DNA of 64,000 nt from an uncultured Opitutia bacterium (GTDB lineage Bacteria; Verrucomicrobiota; Verrucomicrobiia; Opitutales; UBA953). Below the pieces are notes generated by a model that saw only the letters and a list, made by a program, of their open reading frames with translations, made no database searches and was not told the origin of the DNA. Position 1 is the stretch's first letter. Every line of letters starts with the position of its first letter. Shown one piece after another: positions 35,401 through 43,135 of the stretch. Position numbers and translations under genes: made by a program. The stretch covers positions 62,001-126,000 of the forward strand of contig CAMFKE010000007.1 in NCBI GenBank assembly GCA_945957395.1, given 5' to 3'.

Positions 35401-36228
35401 GCAGGCCATGTCCATCATGCAGATGTCCTTGGCTTCGCGGCCGAGGCGCTTGCGCGTGGCGAGGTAACTTTCAAAGGCCTTGGCGAAAGGCGCGGTGAGC
35501 GGCGAGTTTTCGAACTCCACCGACTCCAGCTTGGTGAGGAAGGTGGTGTGGCGGCAGTGGTCGCTCCAGTAGGTATCCAGCATCCGGATTTCCGTGAGCG
35601 TGGGCTCGCGGTGTTCGGTGTCGCGGAAGTACTTTTGGCAGAAGGCGATGTCGGCTTCCGACATGGCGAGGCCGAGTTCCTTGCGCTTCGCGGCGAGCGC
35701 GGCGGTGTCGAGCGTGCCGAAACCGGTGAGCACCGGCACGGCGTCGGGCGCGGGGATGGCGGGCGCCAGCGTGGCGGGCACGGCGAGCGAGGCCTCGCGC
35801 GAGTCCACGGCGTTGATGAGGTAGGCCTTCACCTTCGCGACCTCGGCGGCGTTCAGCGCGCCTTCGAGTACGAACACATTCGCGGTGGCCACGAGCGGGC
35901 GGGCGCCGTGCGTCATCATCTGCACACACTGGGCGGCGGAGTCGGCGCGCTGGTCGTACTGGCCGGGCAGGTACTCGACGGCGAAGACCGTGTCGCCGGC
36001 GGCGCGGGGGAAGTCGGCGCCCACATGCGCGTCGTCCACGGGGGGCTCGACGAACACGGTGTTGAGCGTGAGCGCGAAGTCGGCGTCGGAGATGCGGTCG
36101 ATGTCGTAGCGACGCAGCAGGCGCAGGCCCTTGAGGGCGGGCAGGTGCAGGGTTTCGCGGAGGTCGGCGAGGATGCCGTCGGCTTCGGTGCGGAACCCGG
36201 GTTTCTTTTCGACAAAGACGCGCTTCAT
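32494..36228 (-). CDS. purL: Phosphoribosylformylglycinamidine synthase, single chain
   Basis: Fourth step of purine synthesis: converts FGAR, glutamine and ATP to FGAM. The 1244-residue chain joins all functions. An N-terminal PurS-like segment is followed by the linker with DTYWSDHCRHTTF (about 225). The two AIR-synthase-like ATP-binding halves follow, with MFKNETHNHPTEIEPFGGAATC near 310 and the inactive second site near 760. The C-terminus is a class I glutamine amidotransferase with VIIPVFPGSNCEYDTARAF, the nucleophile in ILGICNGFQ and the catalytic HGEGNF. This matches the fused clade rather than separate PurS/PurL/PurQ subunits. Monocistronic, with its own terminator. Confidence 0.95.
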   Translation of the reverse strand: MKRVFVEKKPGFRTEADGILADLRETLHLPALKGLRLLRRYDIDRISDADFALTLNTVFVEPPVDDAHVGADFPRAAGDTVFAVEYLPGQYDQRADSAAQCVQMMTHGARPLVATANVFVLEGALNAAEVAKVKAYLINAVDSREASLAVPATLAPAIPAPDAVPVLTGFGTLDTAALAAKRKELGLAMSEADIAFCQKYFRDTEHREPTLTEIRMLDTYWSDHCRHTTFLTKLESVEFENSPLTAPFAKAFESYLATRKRLGREAKDICMMDMACLGARELKRTGELDDLEESEEINAASIVVPVEIDGKTEEWLVMFKNETHNHPTEIEPFGGAATCLGGAIRDPLSGRSYVYQAMRVTGSADPRTPFEQTLPGKLPQRVITRGAARGYSSYGNQIGLATGMVAENYHPDFVAKRMEIGAVVAAGPRAHVRREAPAPGDIIVLVGGRTGRDGVGGATGSSKEHTETALQNSAEVQKGDAPMERKLQRLFRNPEVSALIKRCNDFGAGGVSVAIGELAPSLEIDLDAVPLKYEGLNGTEIAISESQERMAVVLEAKDVQKFIAAAGVENLEAVQVARVTDTGRLRMSWRGTTIVDLSRDFLDTNGVAQTSRAAVSAPDAAKSPFRASAAPADLASAWIAHLGKLENAGQRGMVERFDASIGANTVLHPFGGRTQTTPAEAMAAKLPVLEGAHDACTIMSYGYNADIAKWSPGHGAVCAVVESVSRVVAAGGNPDRIRLTLQEYFEKLGADPKRWGKPVAALLGAFEAQLALGAPAIGGKDSMSGSFKNIDVPPTLVSFAIVPGKASSVISPEFKKAGSTVVVVRAQRGADELPDLRAMRVKHRAIHALMQSGKVLAARAVRAGGLASALAEMSFGNRVGVKLAAAPAADFFLPEYGSLVLEVASVADLAGLEHTVLGTTVADAALSWPAGSVAIEKLFAAWDAPLESTFPMRAPEPAGTPETFAFAKPFTAKAKLKAAKPRVIIPVFPGSNCEYDTARAFRAAGAEADIFVIRNRDTRDVEESLRELAGRIKASQMLMFPGGFSAGDEPDGSGKFIAGVFKNPVVRDATLDLIKNRDGLILGICNGFQAIIKLGLVPFGDIRDMTPDAPTLFHNKIGRHQSRYVHTRVASVNSPWLSKMSVGQVHTIPISHGEGNFVADAATVARLAAAGQIAFQYCDESGRPAYDIAHNPNGSVHAIEGITSPCGRVLGKMGHSERRGANIARNIPGDKFQPLFEGGVSYFL

Positions 36229-36605
36229 GAAGGTTGGGAAAGGAAAGGCGGGAACTTGGTGGACGACCGGGGTCAGGCAAAGTAAAAAAGCGGCGAAGCC
36301 GATGAAGTATGGACGAAATCAAGCGTCGCGATGTCGGGTGAAACGCTGAAGGCCATCGGAGCTCCCCCCCCGCTAACAGGCCCCCGCCGGTATAGGTGAT
36401 AAAGGGAATGCGGCACCCCACTGGCAGCGCCTATTTCATCTCCGCACAGAGCGGCATGAATGCAGGCGGCATTGTGACGAGGCCCAGTGAGCCGGGTGCT
36501 AATTCAACCCATGCGACGAATCCGACCCTAACATTTGATGGGCCCTTTAACTTATTTGACTTGCTAAACTTTTGTAAACCAACTGAACACCCATCACCCC
36601 AAGCC
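36229..36605. other. Intergenic region between purL and the STAS pair
   Basis: About 375 bases without a supportable gene, between divergent transcription units. The half nearest the STAS gene (about 36500-36600) is clearly more AT-rich than the surroundings and includes TTTAACTTATTTGACTTGCT, a plausible promoter zone. No -35/-10 pair with good spacing was found. Confidence 0.5.
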
Positions 36606-37085
36606 ATGGCCACCTGCTCCTACCTCGTCCAGACCGCCGGCACCACGACGACCCTGTCGCTCGTCGGAAGCGCATCCTATGTGAACTGCGGACAACTCCA
36701 TGATTACCTGAAGGTTATGGAGCAGCGGGAAGGGAAGACGGACCTGCTGGTGGACTTCCGCCGCTGCACCGCGGTCGACAGCACCATCCTGGGAATCCTT
36801 TCGGGATGCGCCCTCAAGCTGGCCAAAAAGACCCCGGCATGCCGAGTGTCCTTTGCGAATATCGACGGTCGCGTGCTGGAGGTCGTCAAAAACCTCGGCC
36901 TGCATCACATCATCGAAATCGCCTCCACACCGGTTCCGGCCGCTTCGGAAGCGCCCGGTGCGCTCAACACCGGCATGTGCAGCACCGCCTGCATGCTGGA
37001 TGCGCACAACGCCCTGATTCACACCCACCCGGACAACGAAAACAAGTTCCACGATGTCGTGGAGGCGCTTCGCGCCCAGCTGTGA
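36606..37085 (+). CDS. STAS-domain protein (first of a tandem pair)
   Basis: A 159-residue protein with a STAS (anti-sigma-factor antagonist) fold at about 5-110. The recognisable blocks are LSLVGSASYVNCGQLHDYL, LLVDFRRCTAVDSTILGIL, with the usually phosphorylated serine in DST, and VSFANIDGRVLEVVKNLGL. The C-terminal part (DAHNALIHTHPDNENKFHDVV) is shared with the next gene. STAS proteins act in partner-switching with anti-sigma kinases; no such kinase is adjacent. The ATG at 36606 was chosen because the frame upstream is AT-rich leader. Confidence 0.8.
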   Translation: MATCSYLVQTAGTTTTLSLVGSASYVNCGQLHDYLKVMEQREGKTDLLVDFRRCTAVDSTILGILSGCALKLAKKTPACRVSFANIDGRVLEVVKNLGLHHIIEIASTPVPAASEAPGALNTGMCSTACMLDAHNALIHTHPDNENKFHDVVEALRAQL

Positions 37086-37176
37086 TCGCCAGGCAGCGCC
37101 CACTCCCCGACAAATCCCGCGCAACTGATTCATCACGAATTGCCGCCAAGCCGCGCCTGCGCATCAAAACACAGCA

Positions 37177-37728
37177 ATGAGCCTGAAAGCCGACTGCGAC
37201 TACACCGTGGATGCCGAGGAGACGCAGGCCACGGTCCACATCAACGGGCACGCCGACTACCTCAACTGCGCCCCGCTCGGAAAGTTTCTCGAATTCACCT
37301 CCGGAACCCCGAGATTTGCGGAGATCACCGTGGACTTCAGCCGCTGCGCATCCATTGACAGCACGGCGCTGGGCCTCATCGCTCGCGCCGCGCTAAGGAT
37401 GCGACAGACCCCGGGGCGGCGCATGCTGCTGGCCAATCTCGCCAACGGCCCGCGCCGCGCCGCCACTCAACTCGGCCTCGGGCACCTTGCCGGCATCGTC
37501 GACGCCCCGGATGTCGCCCGCCGGTTCACCCCGCCGCCCTTCCCCGACACGAGCAAACGCTCCCCTCAAGGAGTGGGAGCCGAAGTCATCCGCGACGCCC
37601 ACGAGGCGCTCATGGAAATCGAACCCAGAAATCGGGAAGTCTTCGCCGATGTCATGGCGTTCATCAGCACCTCGCGCCGCCTGACCGCCGGAAACGCGCC
37701 GCGCTCCGCCACGACCGAACAGGCCTGA
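37177..37728 (+). CDS. STAS-domain protein (second of a tandem pair)
   Basis: A 183-residue paralogue of the gene before it. Shared blocks are ATVHINGHADYLNCAPLGKFLEF, VDFSRCASIDSTALGLIARAAL, MLLANLANGPRRAATQLGLG and DAHEALMEIEPRNREVFADVM. The DST serine is retained. The distance of about 90 bases and the same strand suggest co-transcription. An additional 20-residue tail ends the protein. The pair could form partner-switching antagonists for one or two unknown kinases. Confidence 0.8.
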   Translation: MSLKADCDYTVDAEETQATVHINGHADYLNCAPLGKFLEFTSGTPRFAEITVDFSRCASIDSTALGLIARAALRMRQTPGRRMLLANLANGPRRAATQLGLGHLAGIVDAPDVARRFTPPPFPDTSKRSPQGVGAEVIRDAHEALMEIEPRNREVFADVMAFISTSRRLTAGNAPRSATTEQA

Positions 37729-37780
37729 GCGCGGGCGTCAGCCCGAACATGGACGGCGCCTTCGCGACCCAAGAAACGGA

Positions 37781-38275
37781 TCAGCGCGCAAACCAAGGCG
37801 TGTCGCTGCCGGAAAGCAGCACGCGCATGGCGGATTCCATCACCGCCTGATCCTCGGCGCCGAAGCGACCCCGCGTAGGGCTGTCCAAATCCAGCACGCC
37901 CAACAGGCGCCCGGCGTCGTCCACCAGGGGAACCACGAGTTCGGCCGCACTGGCCGCATCGCAGGCGATGTGCCCGGGAAACTCATGCACATCCGCCACC
38001 CGCTGCGTGACCCGCAGACGCGCCGCGGTACCGCAGACGCCCCGATTCAGTGAGATTCTCACGCAGGCCGGCTTGCCCACAAACGGCCCCAGCACCAGTT
38101 CGCCGTCGCGGAAAAAATAGAAGCCGCACCAATTCAAATCCGAAAGGGCGTGCGAGATGAGCGAGGCCGCGTTGGCGGTGTTGGCGAGAAAGTCGCGTTC
38201 ACCGTCGATGAGGGCGGCCAGCCGGGAGGGCAGCTCGCTCAGGGGTAGCTCGTCGGCGTATTCGGCGTGTGGCAT
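37781..38275 (-). CDS. msrC: Free methionine-(R)-sulfoxide reductase (GAF fold)
   Basis: Reduces free methionine-R-sulfoxide. The 164-residue GAF protein carries NWCGFYFFRDGELVLGPFVGKPACVRISLNRGVCGTAA and VADVHEFPGHIACDAASAAELVVPLVD. Its three cysteines, in KPAC, GVCG and HIAC, correspond to the resolving and catalytic cysteines of the fRMsr family. Length is as expected. It converges with the second STAS gene. Confidence 0.93.
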   Translation of the reverse strand: MPHAEYADELPLSELPSRLAALIDGERDFLANTANAASLISHALSDLNWCGFYFFRDGELVLGPFVGKPACVRISLNRGVCGTAARLRVTQRVADVHEFPGHIACDAASAAELVVPLVDDAGRLLGVLDLDSPTRGRFGAEDQAVMESAMRVLLSGSDTPWFAR

Positions 38276-38327
38276 GCGCCCGCAACCAACGACTTATACC
38301 CTGCGACAAAAGCAAAATCCGCCCGCC

Positions 38328-38999
38328 TCAGAGCCCAAGCTTCTCAAAGTGCCGCGCCAGACGCATGCGCACCACCTCCAACTGCGCCTCGGCGATACGG
38401 ATATGCTCGGCTCGCGAGCCCGACTCCGCCCCCTCCTCATACGCCACCAGCCGCGACAACGCCCCGGTCCGCTCCGCGGACAGTTCCGCATGCAGCCGAT
38501 CCTCCTCGCCCACCAGAGCCGCCGCCACCGCCACATCCTTCTGGCGCGCCAGCGACGGGGCGTCCACCGCCAGCTCCAGCAACGCGCTGCGCGGCAGCCA
38601 CCGGATTTTCGCCCCGCGCGTCGCCTCCATCAGCCGTCCGGCGATGCCCGGGGTGTTCAGATACCACGCCAGGTACTCCGGAAGCAGATACTCCGGCCTG
38701 ACCCGCACGACATAGAACGACGATGAAGCCAGCGCCGGCCACGGCCACGCCGGCGTGACCAGCGCATACGGACGCTCCCCGCGCGCCAGCACCAGCACAT
38801 CCCCGGACTTGATTCGCGCCCGCCGCTCCGCGGGGCCCGGGGTCACACGCGGCATCGCCTCCACAGCCCAGCTCAAATCCGCCCGCACCTCCCTACCCTG
38901 CGCCACACGCCACTCCCCGGCCGCCACGCCGATGACGCGCGTGCGATAGTGAAAACCGCAGGTGATGGCGGCCATGGCGGACAACGGACGGGATGGCAT
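38328..38999 (-). CDS. Orphan HsdS-like target-recognition protein
   Basis: A 223-residue protein resembling one half of a type I restriction-modification specificity subunit. A beta-rich N-terminal target-recognition-like domain contains IKSGDVLVLARGERPYALV, ALASSSFYVVRVRPEYLLPEYLAWYLNTPGI and IRWLPRSALLELAVDAPSLARQKDV. A helical C-terminal arm of about 60 residues follows. Full HsdS has two such halves and works with HsdM and HsdR, neither of which is present nearby. The role is unknown. The start at 38999 or 38975 cannot be decided. Confidence 0.7.
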   Translation of the reverse strand: MPSRPLSAMAAITCGFHYRTRVIGVAAGEWRVAQGREVRADLSWAVEAMPRVTPGPAERRARIKSGDVLVLARGERPYALVTPAWPWPALASSSFYVVRVRPEYLLPEYLAWYLNTPGIAGRLMEATRGAKIRWLPRSALLELAVDAPSLARQKDVAVAAALVGEEDRLHAELSAERTGALSRLVAYEEGAESGSRAEHIRIAEAQLEVVRMRLARHFEKLGL

Positions 39000-39232
39000 G
39001 GGAAGGGCTGGAGGCGCTCGTCACCGGGCTTCCGCGACATCGGGCGCACTCGCCCTCATCCCAGAATCCAAGCCGAACACATTTGCAGTAGACGACCTAC
39101 TGAACAATGTCAACAAAGAGCCTTCCGCGCCCTTGCCGGGGGTGTGGAAGCGGGCACGAAGGAGGCAGGTCCGAGCACCGGGCCCCCGCCGAACAAGTTT
39201 CCCAACCAAACACCGACTTCCCCCTCCGCCGC

Positions 39233-40834
39233 ATGAAAAAGAAGATCCTGATCGCCGACAAACTCGCCGCCGCCGGCATCGCCGCGCTGAAGGCGAACAA
39301 ATCCTTCGAGGTCATCGAAGCCGTGGGCACGCCCGCCGACAAGCTGCCCGCCCTGGTGGCCGATGTGTCCGCCATCCTGGTGCGCTCGGAGACCCAGATC
39401 ACCAAGGAGGTGCTCGCCGCCGCCAAGAAGCTCGAGTGCGTCGGCCGCGCCGGCGTGGGCGTCGACAACATCGACCTGGACGCCGCCACGGAGCGCGGCG
39501 TGATCGTGATGAACACGCCCTCCGGCAACACCATCGCCACGGCCGAGCTCACCTTCACCCACCTGCTTTGCACCGCCCGCCCCGTGCCCAACGCGCACAA
39601 GACGATGCGCGAGGGCAAGTGGGACCGTAAGCTCTTCTCCGGCATCGAGCTTTACCAGAAGACCCTCGGCGTGCTCGGCCTCGGCCGCATCGGCGCCGAA
39701 GTCGCCAAGCGCGCTCTCGCCTTCGGCATGACCGTGCTCGCCTACGACCCCTACCTCACCGAAGCCCGCGCCAAGAGCCTGGGAGTCAAGGTCGCCTCGC
39801 TCGACGAAGTGTTCGCCGGCGCCGACTTCATCACCGTTCACATGCCGCTCACCGAGCAGACCAAGGACATGGTGAACGCCGCCGCCTTCGCGAAGATGAA
39901 GAAGGGCGTGCGCATCGTGAATGTCGCCCGCGGCGGCATCATCAACGAGAAGGACCTCTCCGACGCCCTCAAGACCGGCAAGGTCGCCTTCGCCGGCCTC
40001 GATGTGTTCGAGGTCGAGCCCATGGCCCCCGACAACGAGCTGCGCTCGCTGCAAAACCTCAACCTCACCCCGCACCTCGGCGCCTCCACCACGGAAGCCC
40101 AGGAAAATGTGGGCGTCGAGATCGCCGACGCCGTGGCGCGCGTGCTGGAAGGCGGCCCCGCCGAAAACGCGGTGAACATGCCCACCGTCGACCGCCGCGC
40201 CCTCGAGCAGCTGCGCCCGTACCTGGGCCTGGCCGAGAAGCTCGGCTTCATCATCCAGCAGCTCGCCGAAGGCCAGGGCCGCGTGGAAAAGCTCCGCATC
40301 ACCGTCGAAGGCCGCGTGACCGAGTTCGACACGCTCCCCATCAACCGCGCCGTGCAGCGCGGCTACCTGCGCAACATCGCCGGCGCCCTCGTCAACGATG
40401 TGAACGCGCCGCACATCCTGAAGCGTCAGGGCGTCGCCGTGGAGCTCACGCAGTCCAACAACGAGTCGGACTACAAGGACTACATCCAGGTCGAGGCGCA
40501 CATCTCCGGCGGCAAGAGCTTCCTCATCGGCGGCACCGTGGTGGGCAAGGCGCACTCCATGCGCGTGGTGAACATCAACGGCCACTGCTTCGAGTTCTCG
40601 CCCGAAGGCCCCATGCTGGTGCTGGAAAACAAGGACGTGCCCGGCATCGTCGGCTCGCTCGGCACCATCCTGGGCATGGACAAGGTGAACATCGCCACGC
40701 TCGCGCTCTCGCGCACCGACGGCAAGGCCACCGCCCTCGCCGTGTATGTGCTCGACACCGCCCCCAGCGACAACGCGCTCAACCTGATCCGCAACAACCC
40801 CGCCATCCTCTCCGCCCGCGTCCTGCGCGCCTAA
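39233..40834 (+). CDS. serA: D-3-phosphoglycerate dehydrogenase
   Basis: First enzyme of serine synthesis: oxidises 3-phosphoglycerate with NAD+. The 533-residue protein is the long form. The substrate- and NAD-binding domains (1-315) include LGVLGLGRIGAEVAKRALAFGM, the catalytic arginine in NVARGGIINE, and TPHLGASTTEAQENV, with the histidine in PHLGAS. An intervening ASB-like domain (about 320-455) and a C-terminal ACT domain (about 460-533, MLVLENKDVPGIVGSLGTIL) follow. The ACT domain usually gives serine feedback. The ATG at 39233 is the natural start. It is followed by a hairpin and convergent with the synthetase-like gene. Confidence 0.96.
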   Translation: MKKKILIADKLAAAGIAALKANKSFEVIEAVGTPADKLPALVADVSAILVRSETQITKEVLAAAKKLECVGRAGVGVDNIDLDAATERGVIVMNTPSGNTIATAELTFTHLLCTARPVPNAHKTMREGKWDRKLFSGIELYQKTLGVLGLGRIGAEVAKRALAFGMTVLAYDPYLTEARAKSLGVKVASLDEVFAGADFITVHMPLTEQTKDMVNAAAFAKMKKGVRIVNVARGGIINEKDLSDALKTGKVAFAGLDVFEVEPMAPDNELRSLQNLNLTPHLGASTTEAQENVGVEIADAVARVLEGGPAENAVNMPTVDRRALEQLRPYLGLAEKLGFIIQQLAEGQGRVEKLRITVEGRVTEFDTLPINRAVQRGYLRNIAGALVNDVNAPHILKRQGVAVELTQSNNESDYKDYIQVEAHISGGKSFLIGGTVVGKAHSMRVVNINGHCFEFSPEGPMLVLENKDVPGIVGSLGTILGMDKVNIATLALSRTDGKATALAVYVLDTAPSDNALNLIRNNPAILSARVLRA

Positions 40835-40871
40835 GGAACCTCGGGTCGCCCCGGCCACAACCGGGCGACAC

Positions 40872-40902
40872 AAGGCCCGTCGACTCCCCGTCGACGGGCC
40901 TT
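40872..40902. terminator. Hairpin between convergent serA and the GSPS-like gene
   Basis: A twelve-base perfect stem (40872-40883 with 40891-40902). It lacks a long T tract on either side (TTCCCG), so it may be a weak or bidirectional terminator. Confidence 0.65.
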
Positions 40903-40930
40903 CCCGTATTCGGAGACGCCGCGCCGGGCC

Positions 40931-42052
40931 TCAGCGCATGCGATGGGGAACGAAGCGGCTCAGGTTGCCGGTGATGGCCGAGGCGTCCTCGCGGATGCCC
41001 AGGCCGCAGGCCTTGTGATTCACCACCCACACGCCCAGCACCGGCCGGTTGCCGGCGAAATCGGGCAGCTCGCGCAGGGCCTGGTAGACGAACCCCTCGT
41101 CGCCGTATTCGCCGCCGCTCTCGGCGAGCGTGACGCCCCCGCGCACCAGTGACACATTCGCGCCCTCACGGCTGAGCTTGGGTTTGCGCGCATAATCGCC
41201 GCCCAGCTTTTCGGGCGTCTCATAGGCGGGCAGCAGATTCGGGTGGTCCGGGAAAAGTTCCCACAGGATGGGCAGCAGCCCCTTGTTCGACAGCAGCGCC
41301 TTCCACGGCGGCTCGATCCAGCGGGTCTTCCCTCGCAGGAGGTTTTCCGCAAAGCCTTCGCGCAACATCCATTCCCACGGGTACAGTTTGAAGGCGGCGC
41401 CGATGGCGCGCTCCTCCAAGTCGGTGAATTCGCGCCGGCCCTCATGCCAGCCGACCTCGTGCATGTGCAGCCTGACGGCGTCCTTGCCGGCCTGCATGGC
41501 CGTGTCGCAAAGGTACAGCACGGTCCCCTCGTCCTCCGGATGGTCCGCCACCGAGGCGAAGTGCACGAGGCGCGGCGCCACCGCTTTCCACGCCGCGATG
41601 AGCTTCTCGTGGATGGAGTTGAACTGATCGCTCCCCGGGTAGCGCTCATTCAGCCAATGCCACTGCACCACGGCGGCCTCAAACAGCGAGGTGGGCGTGT
41701 CGGCGTTGTACTCGAGCATCTTCGGCGCCCCGGTTCCGTCCCAGGCGAAATCAAAACGCCCGTACAGGCTGAAGTCGTCGCGCTCCCATGACTCCTCGAT
41801 GAGCGGCACGGCCGACTCGGGGATGCCAAGCCGCGAGTACAGCCCGTTCTCGATCACATGCCCGGCGGCCTCGACGCACATCGCGTGCAGCGCGTCGGCC
41901 GCGATTTCGAGCGTATCCACCTCCTTGGCGGAAAACACATACGAGGCCGACTCGTCCCAATACGGCTGCCCGTCGATGGTGTGAAAGTAGAACCCGAGCG
42001 CCTCCACCTTCTCGCGCCAGTCCAGGCGCGCCATTTGCGTCTCACGTTCCAT
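40931..42052 (-). CDS. Glutathionylspermidine synthase-like ATP-grasp protein (YgiC/YjfC type)
   Basis: A 373-residue ATP-grasp ligase of the glutathionylspermidine synthetase C-terminal family. Typical blocks are DWREKVEALGFYFHTIDGQPYWDE, FDFAWDGTGAPKMLEYNADTPTSLFEAAVVQWHW, FKLYPWEWMLREGF and WIEPPWKALLSNKGLLPILWELFP. The amidase domain of true bifunctional GSP synthase is absent, as in E. coli YgiC/YjfC. What is ligated is not established. I chose the ATG at 42052 because MERETQ leads into the DWREK block as in YgiC; an ATG at 42064 is possible. It ends a three-gene operon. Confidence 0.88.
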   Translation of the reverse strand: MERETQMARLDWREKVEALGFYFHTIDGQPYWDESASYVFSAKEVDTLEIAADALHAMCVEAAGHVIENGLYSRLGIPESAVPLIEESWERDDFSLYGRFDFAWDGTGAPKMLEYNADTPTSLFEAAVVQWHWLNERYPGSDQFNSIHEKLIAAWKAVAPRLVHFASVADHPEDEGTVLYLCDTAMQAGKDAVRLHMHEVGWHEGRREFTDLEERAIGAAFKLYPWEWMLREGFAENLLRGKTRWIEPPWKALLSNKGLLPILWELFPDHPNLLPAYETPEKLGGDYARKPKLSREGANVSLVRGGVTLAESGGEYGDEGFVYQALRELPDFAGNRPVLGVWVVNHKACGLGIREDASAITGNLSRFVPHRMR

Positions 42053-42075
42053 GAGAAAAAACATGCCTGAGGGGT

Positions 42076-42618
42076 TTAGGAGCCGCCGGATGAACCTCCG
42101 CCGTGCCCGCCCGAGGACCCGCCGGAGGAGCCATGTCCGCCCGAGGCCCCGAAGCCGCCTCGCGACGACGCGCCGGGTTCGCCACCGGAACCTGAGGAAG
42201 AGGAAGACGACCCCGATGACTTCGAATACGACCCTTTGCCAGAGCCTCCCGCCGAGGCATACCCGGCACCGGCCGCGGCGTTCGCCTTTTGGGCCGAGGC
42301 CTCTGTGGGCGTGGCGAACGACACGGTCGAGGACGAAGAAGGCGCTGCGTGCCAGCCTCCTTCCCAATAATAACCGCGCCCGGCGACATAGGTGTTATGC
42401 GGATACGGTTCGAACGTGCGCGTGCCGGCATGAAACCACCCGACATAGGGCAAATAGTGATTGTTCGAATAGCTCGTCGAACTCGACACATACTGAGGCG
42501 GAGGCGCCTCCGCCCGGCCATCTTCCGTGTCGGAGCAGGAAACCAGAGCGACCGTTCCGGCGATGCAGGCAACGCCGACGCCGCAGAGCACCAGCGCGAC
42601 CGTGTCAGACTTGTGCAT
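42076..42618 (-). CDS. YgiB/YjfM (DUF1190)-like lipoprotein
   Basis: A 180-residue protein with an N-terminal hydrophobic segment ending ALVSCSD, a possible lipobox, and a tyrosine-rich middle (PYVGWFHAGTRTFEPYPHNTYVAGRGYYWEGG). The long low-complexity Gly/Ser tail ends in ASSRGGFGASGGHGSSGG. The tail and the position next to a YgiC/YjfC-like ligase match DUF1190 proteins, though overall similarity is weak. It lies 10 bases after the DUF350 gene and 23 bases before the ligase gene. Confidence 0.65.
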   Translation of the reverse strand: MHKSDTVALVLCGVGVACIAGTVALVSCSDTEDGRAEAPPPQYVSSSTSYSNNHYLPYVGWFHAGTRTFEPYPHNTYVAGRGYYWEGGWHAAPSSSSTVSFATPTEASAQKANAAAGAGYASAGGSGKGSYSKSSGSSSSSSGSGGEPGASSRGGFGASGGHGSSGGSSGGHGGGSSGGS

Positions 42619-42628
42619 GGGCGCGACC

Positions 42629-42946
42629 TCAGCCGAACATCGAGGCGGCCACGATGATGGATACGCCGATGATGACCGCACCGCCGACCAGCGCCGCGGC
42701 CACATTGCGCTTCTCCACGATTTCTCCGTGCAGGTCGCCGGGCGTGCACCAGTCGAACAGCTTGTACCCCATGATGGCCAGCAGGATGCCGAAACCCGCG
42801 AAGATCGCGGTGTTGAGAAGTGCGCCCGCCAAGGTCTGCGCATGCCAGCCGGCGGAAGGAAGGTTCTGCTGCGACTCGGCGGAATACGCCTGCGCGGTCA
42901 TCAGAGATGTGACGGCGAAGGTGGCGACTCGGGTGAATACGCTCAT
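42629..42946 (-). CDS. DUF350 (YjfL-like) small membrane protein
   Basis: A 105-residue protein with an N-terminal signal-like segment and two membrane helices (about 40-62 and 82-104), joined by the conserved turn GYKLFDWCTPGDLHGEIVEKRNVAAALVGGAVIIGVSIIV. This matches half of a DUF350 (YjfL) domain. In E. coli yjfL is encoded with yjfM and yjfC, the same three families as in this operon. The frame is open for much longer upstream, but that part is antisense to the helicase and was rejected. Confidence 0.82.
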   Translation of the reverse strand: MSVFTRVATFAVTSLMTAQAYSAESQQNLPSAGWHAQTLAGALLNTAIFAGFGILLAIMGYKLFDWCTPGDLHGEIVEKRNVAAALVGGAVIIGVSIIVAASMFG

Positions 42947-43135
42947 AAGTGCCTTGAGGTAAAGGCCGCACAGACAATCGCCGCGCAACCCACGCGCAAG
43001 CCCAACCCGGTTACGATTCGCCCCCCATTTTCCACCGGTGCCTTCCACCTCGGCGCCGGGACCCCCGCCCCGCCGACCTTCGTCTTTCGCCAGGCATGAG
43101 GCGTGCCGGCGGAAATCGGTGGCCATCGGCGGACA

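Noticed and set aside
32584-36285. A 1233-codon open frame on the plus strand opposite purL
   Set aside because: It is an antisense shadow caused by high G+C codon use in purL. It shows no family motif, while purL on the other strand is complete.
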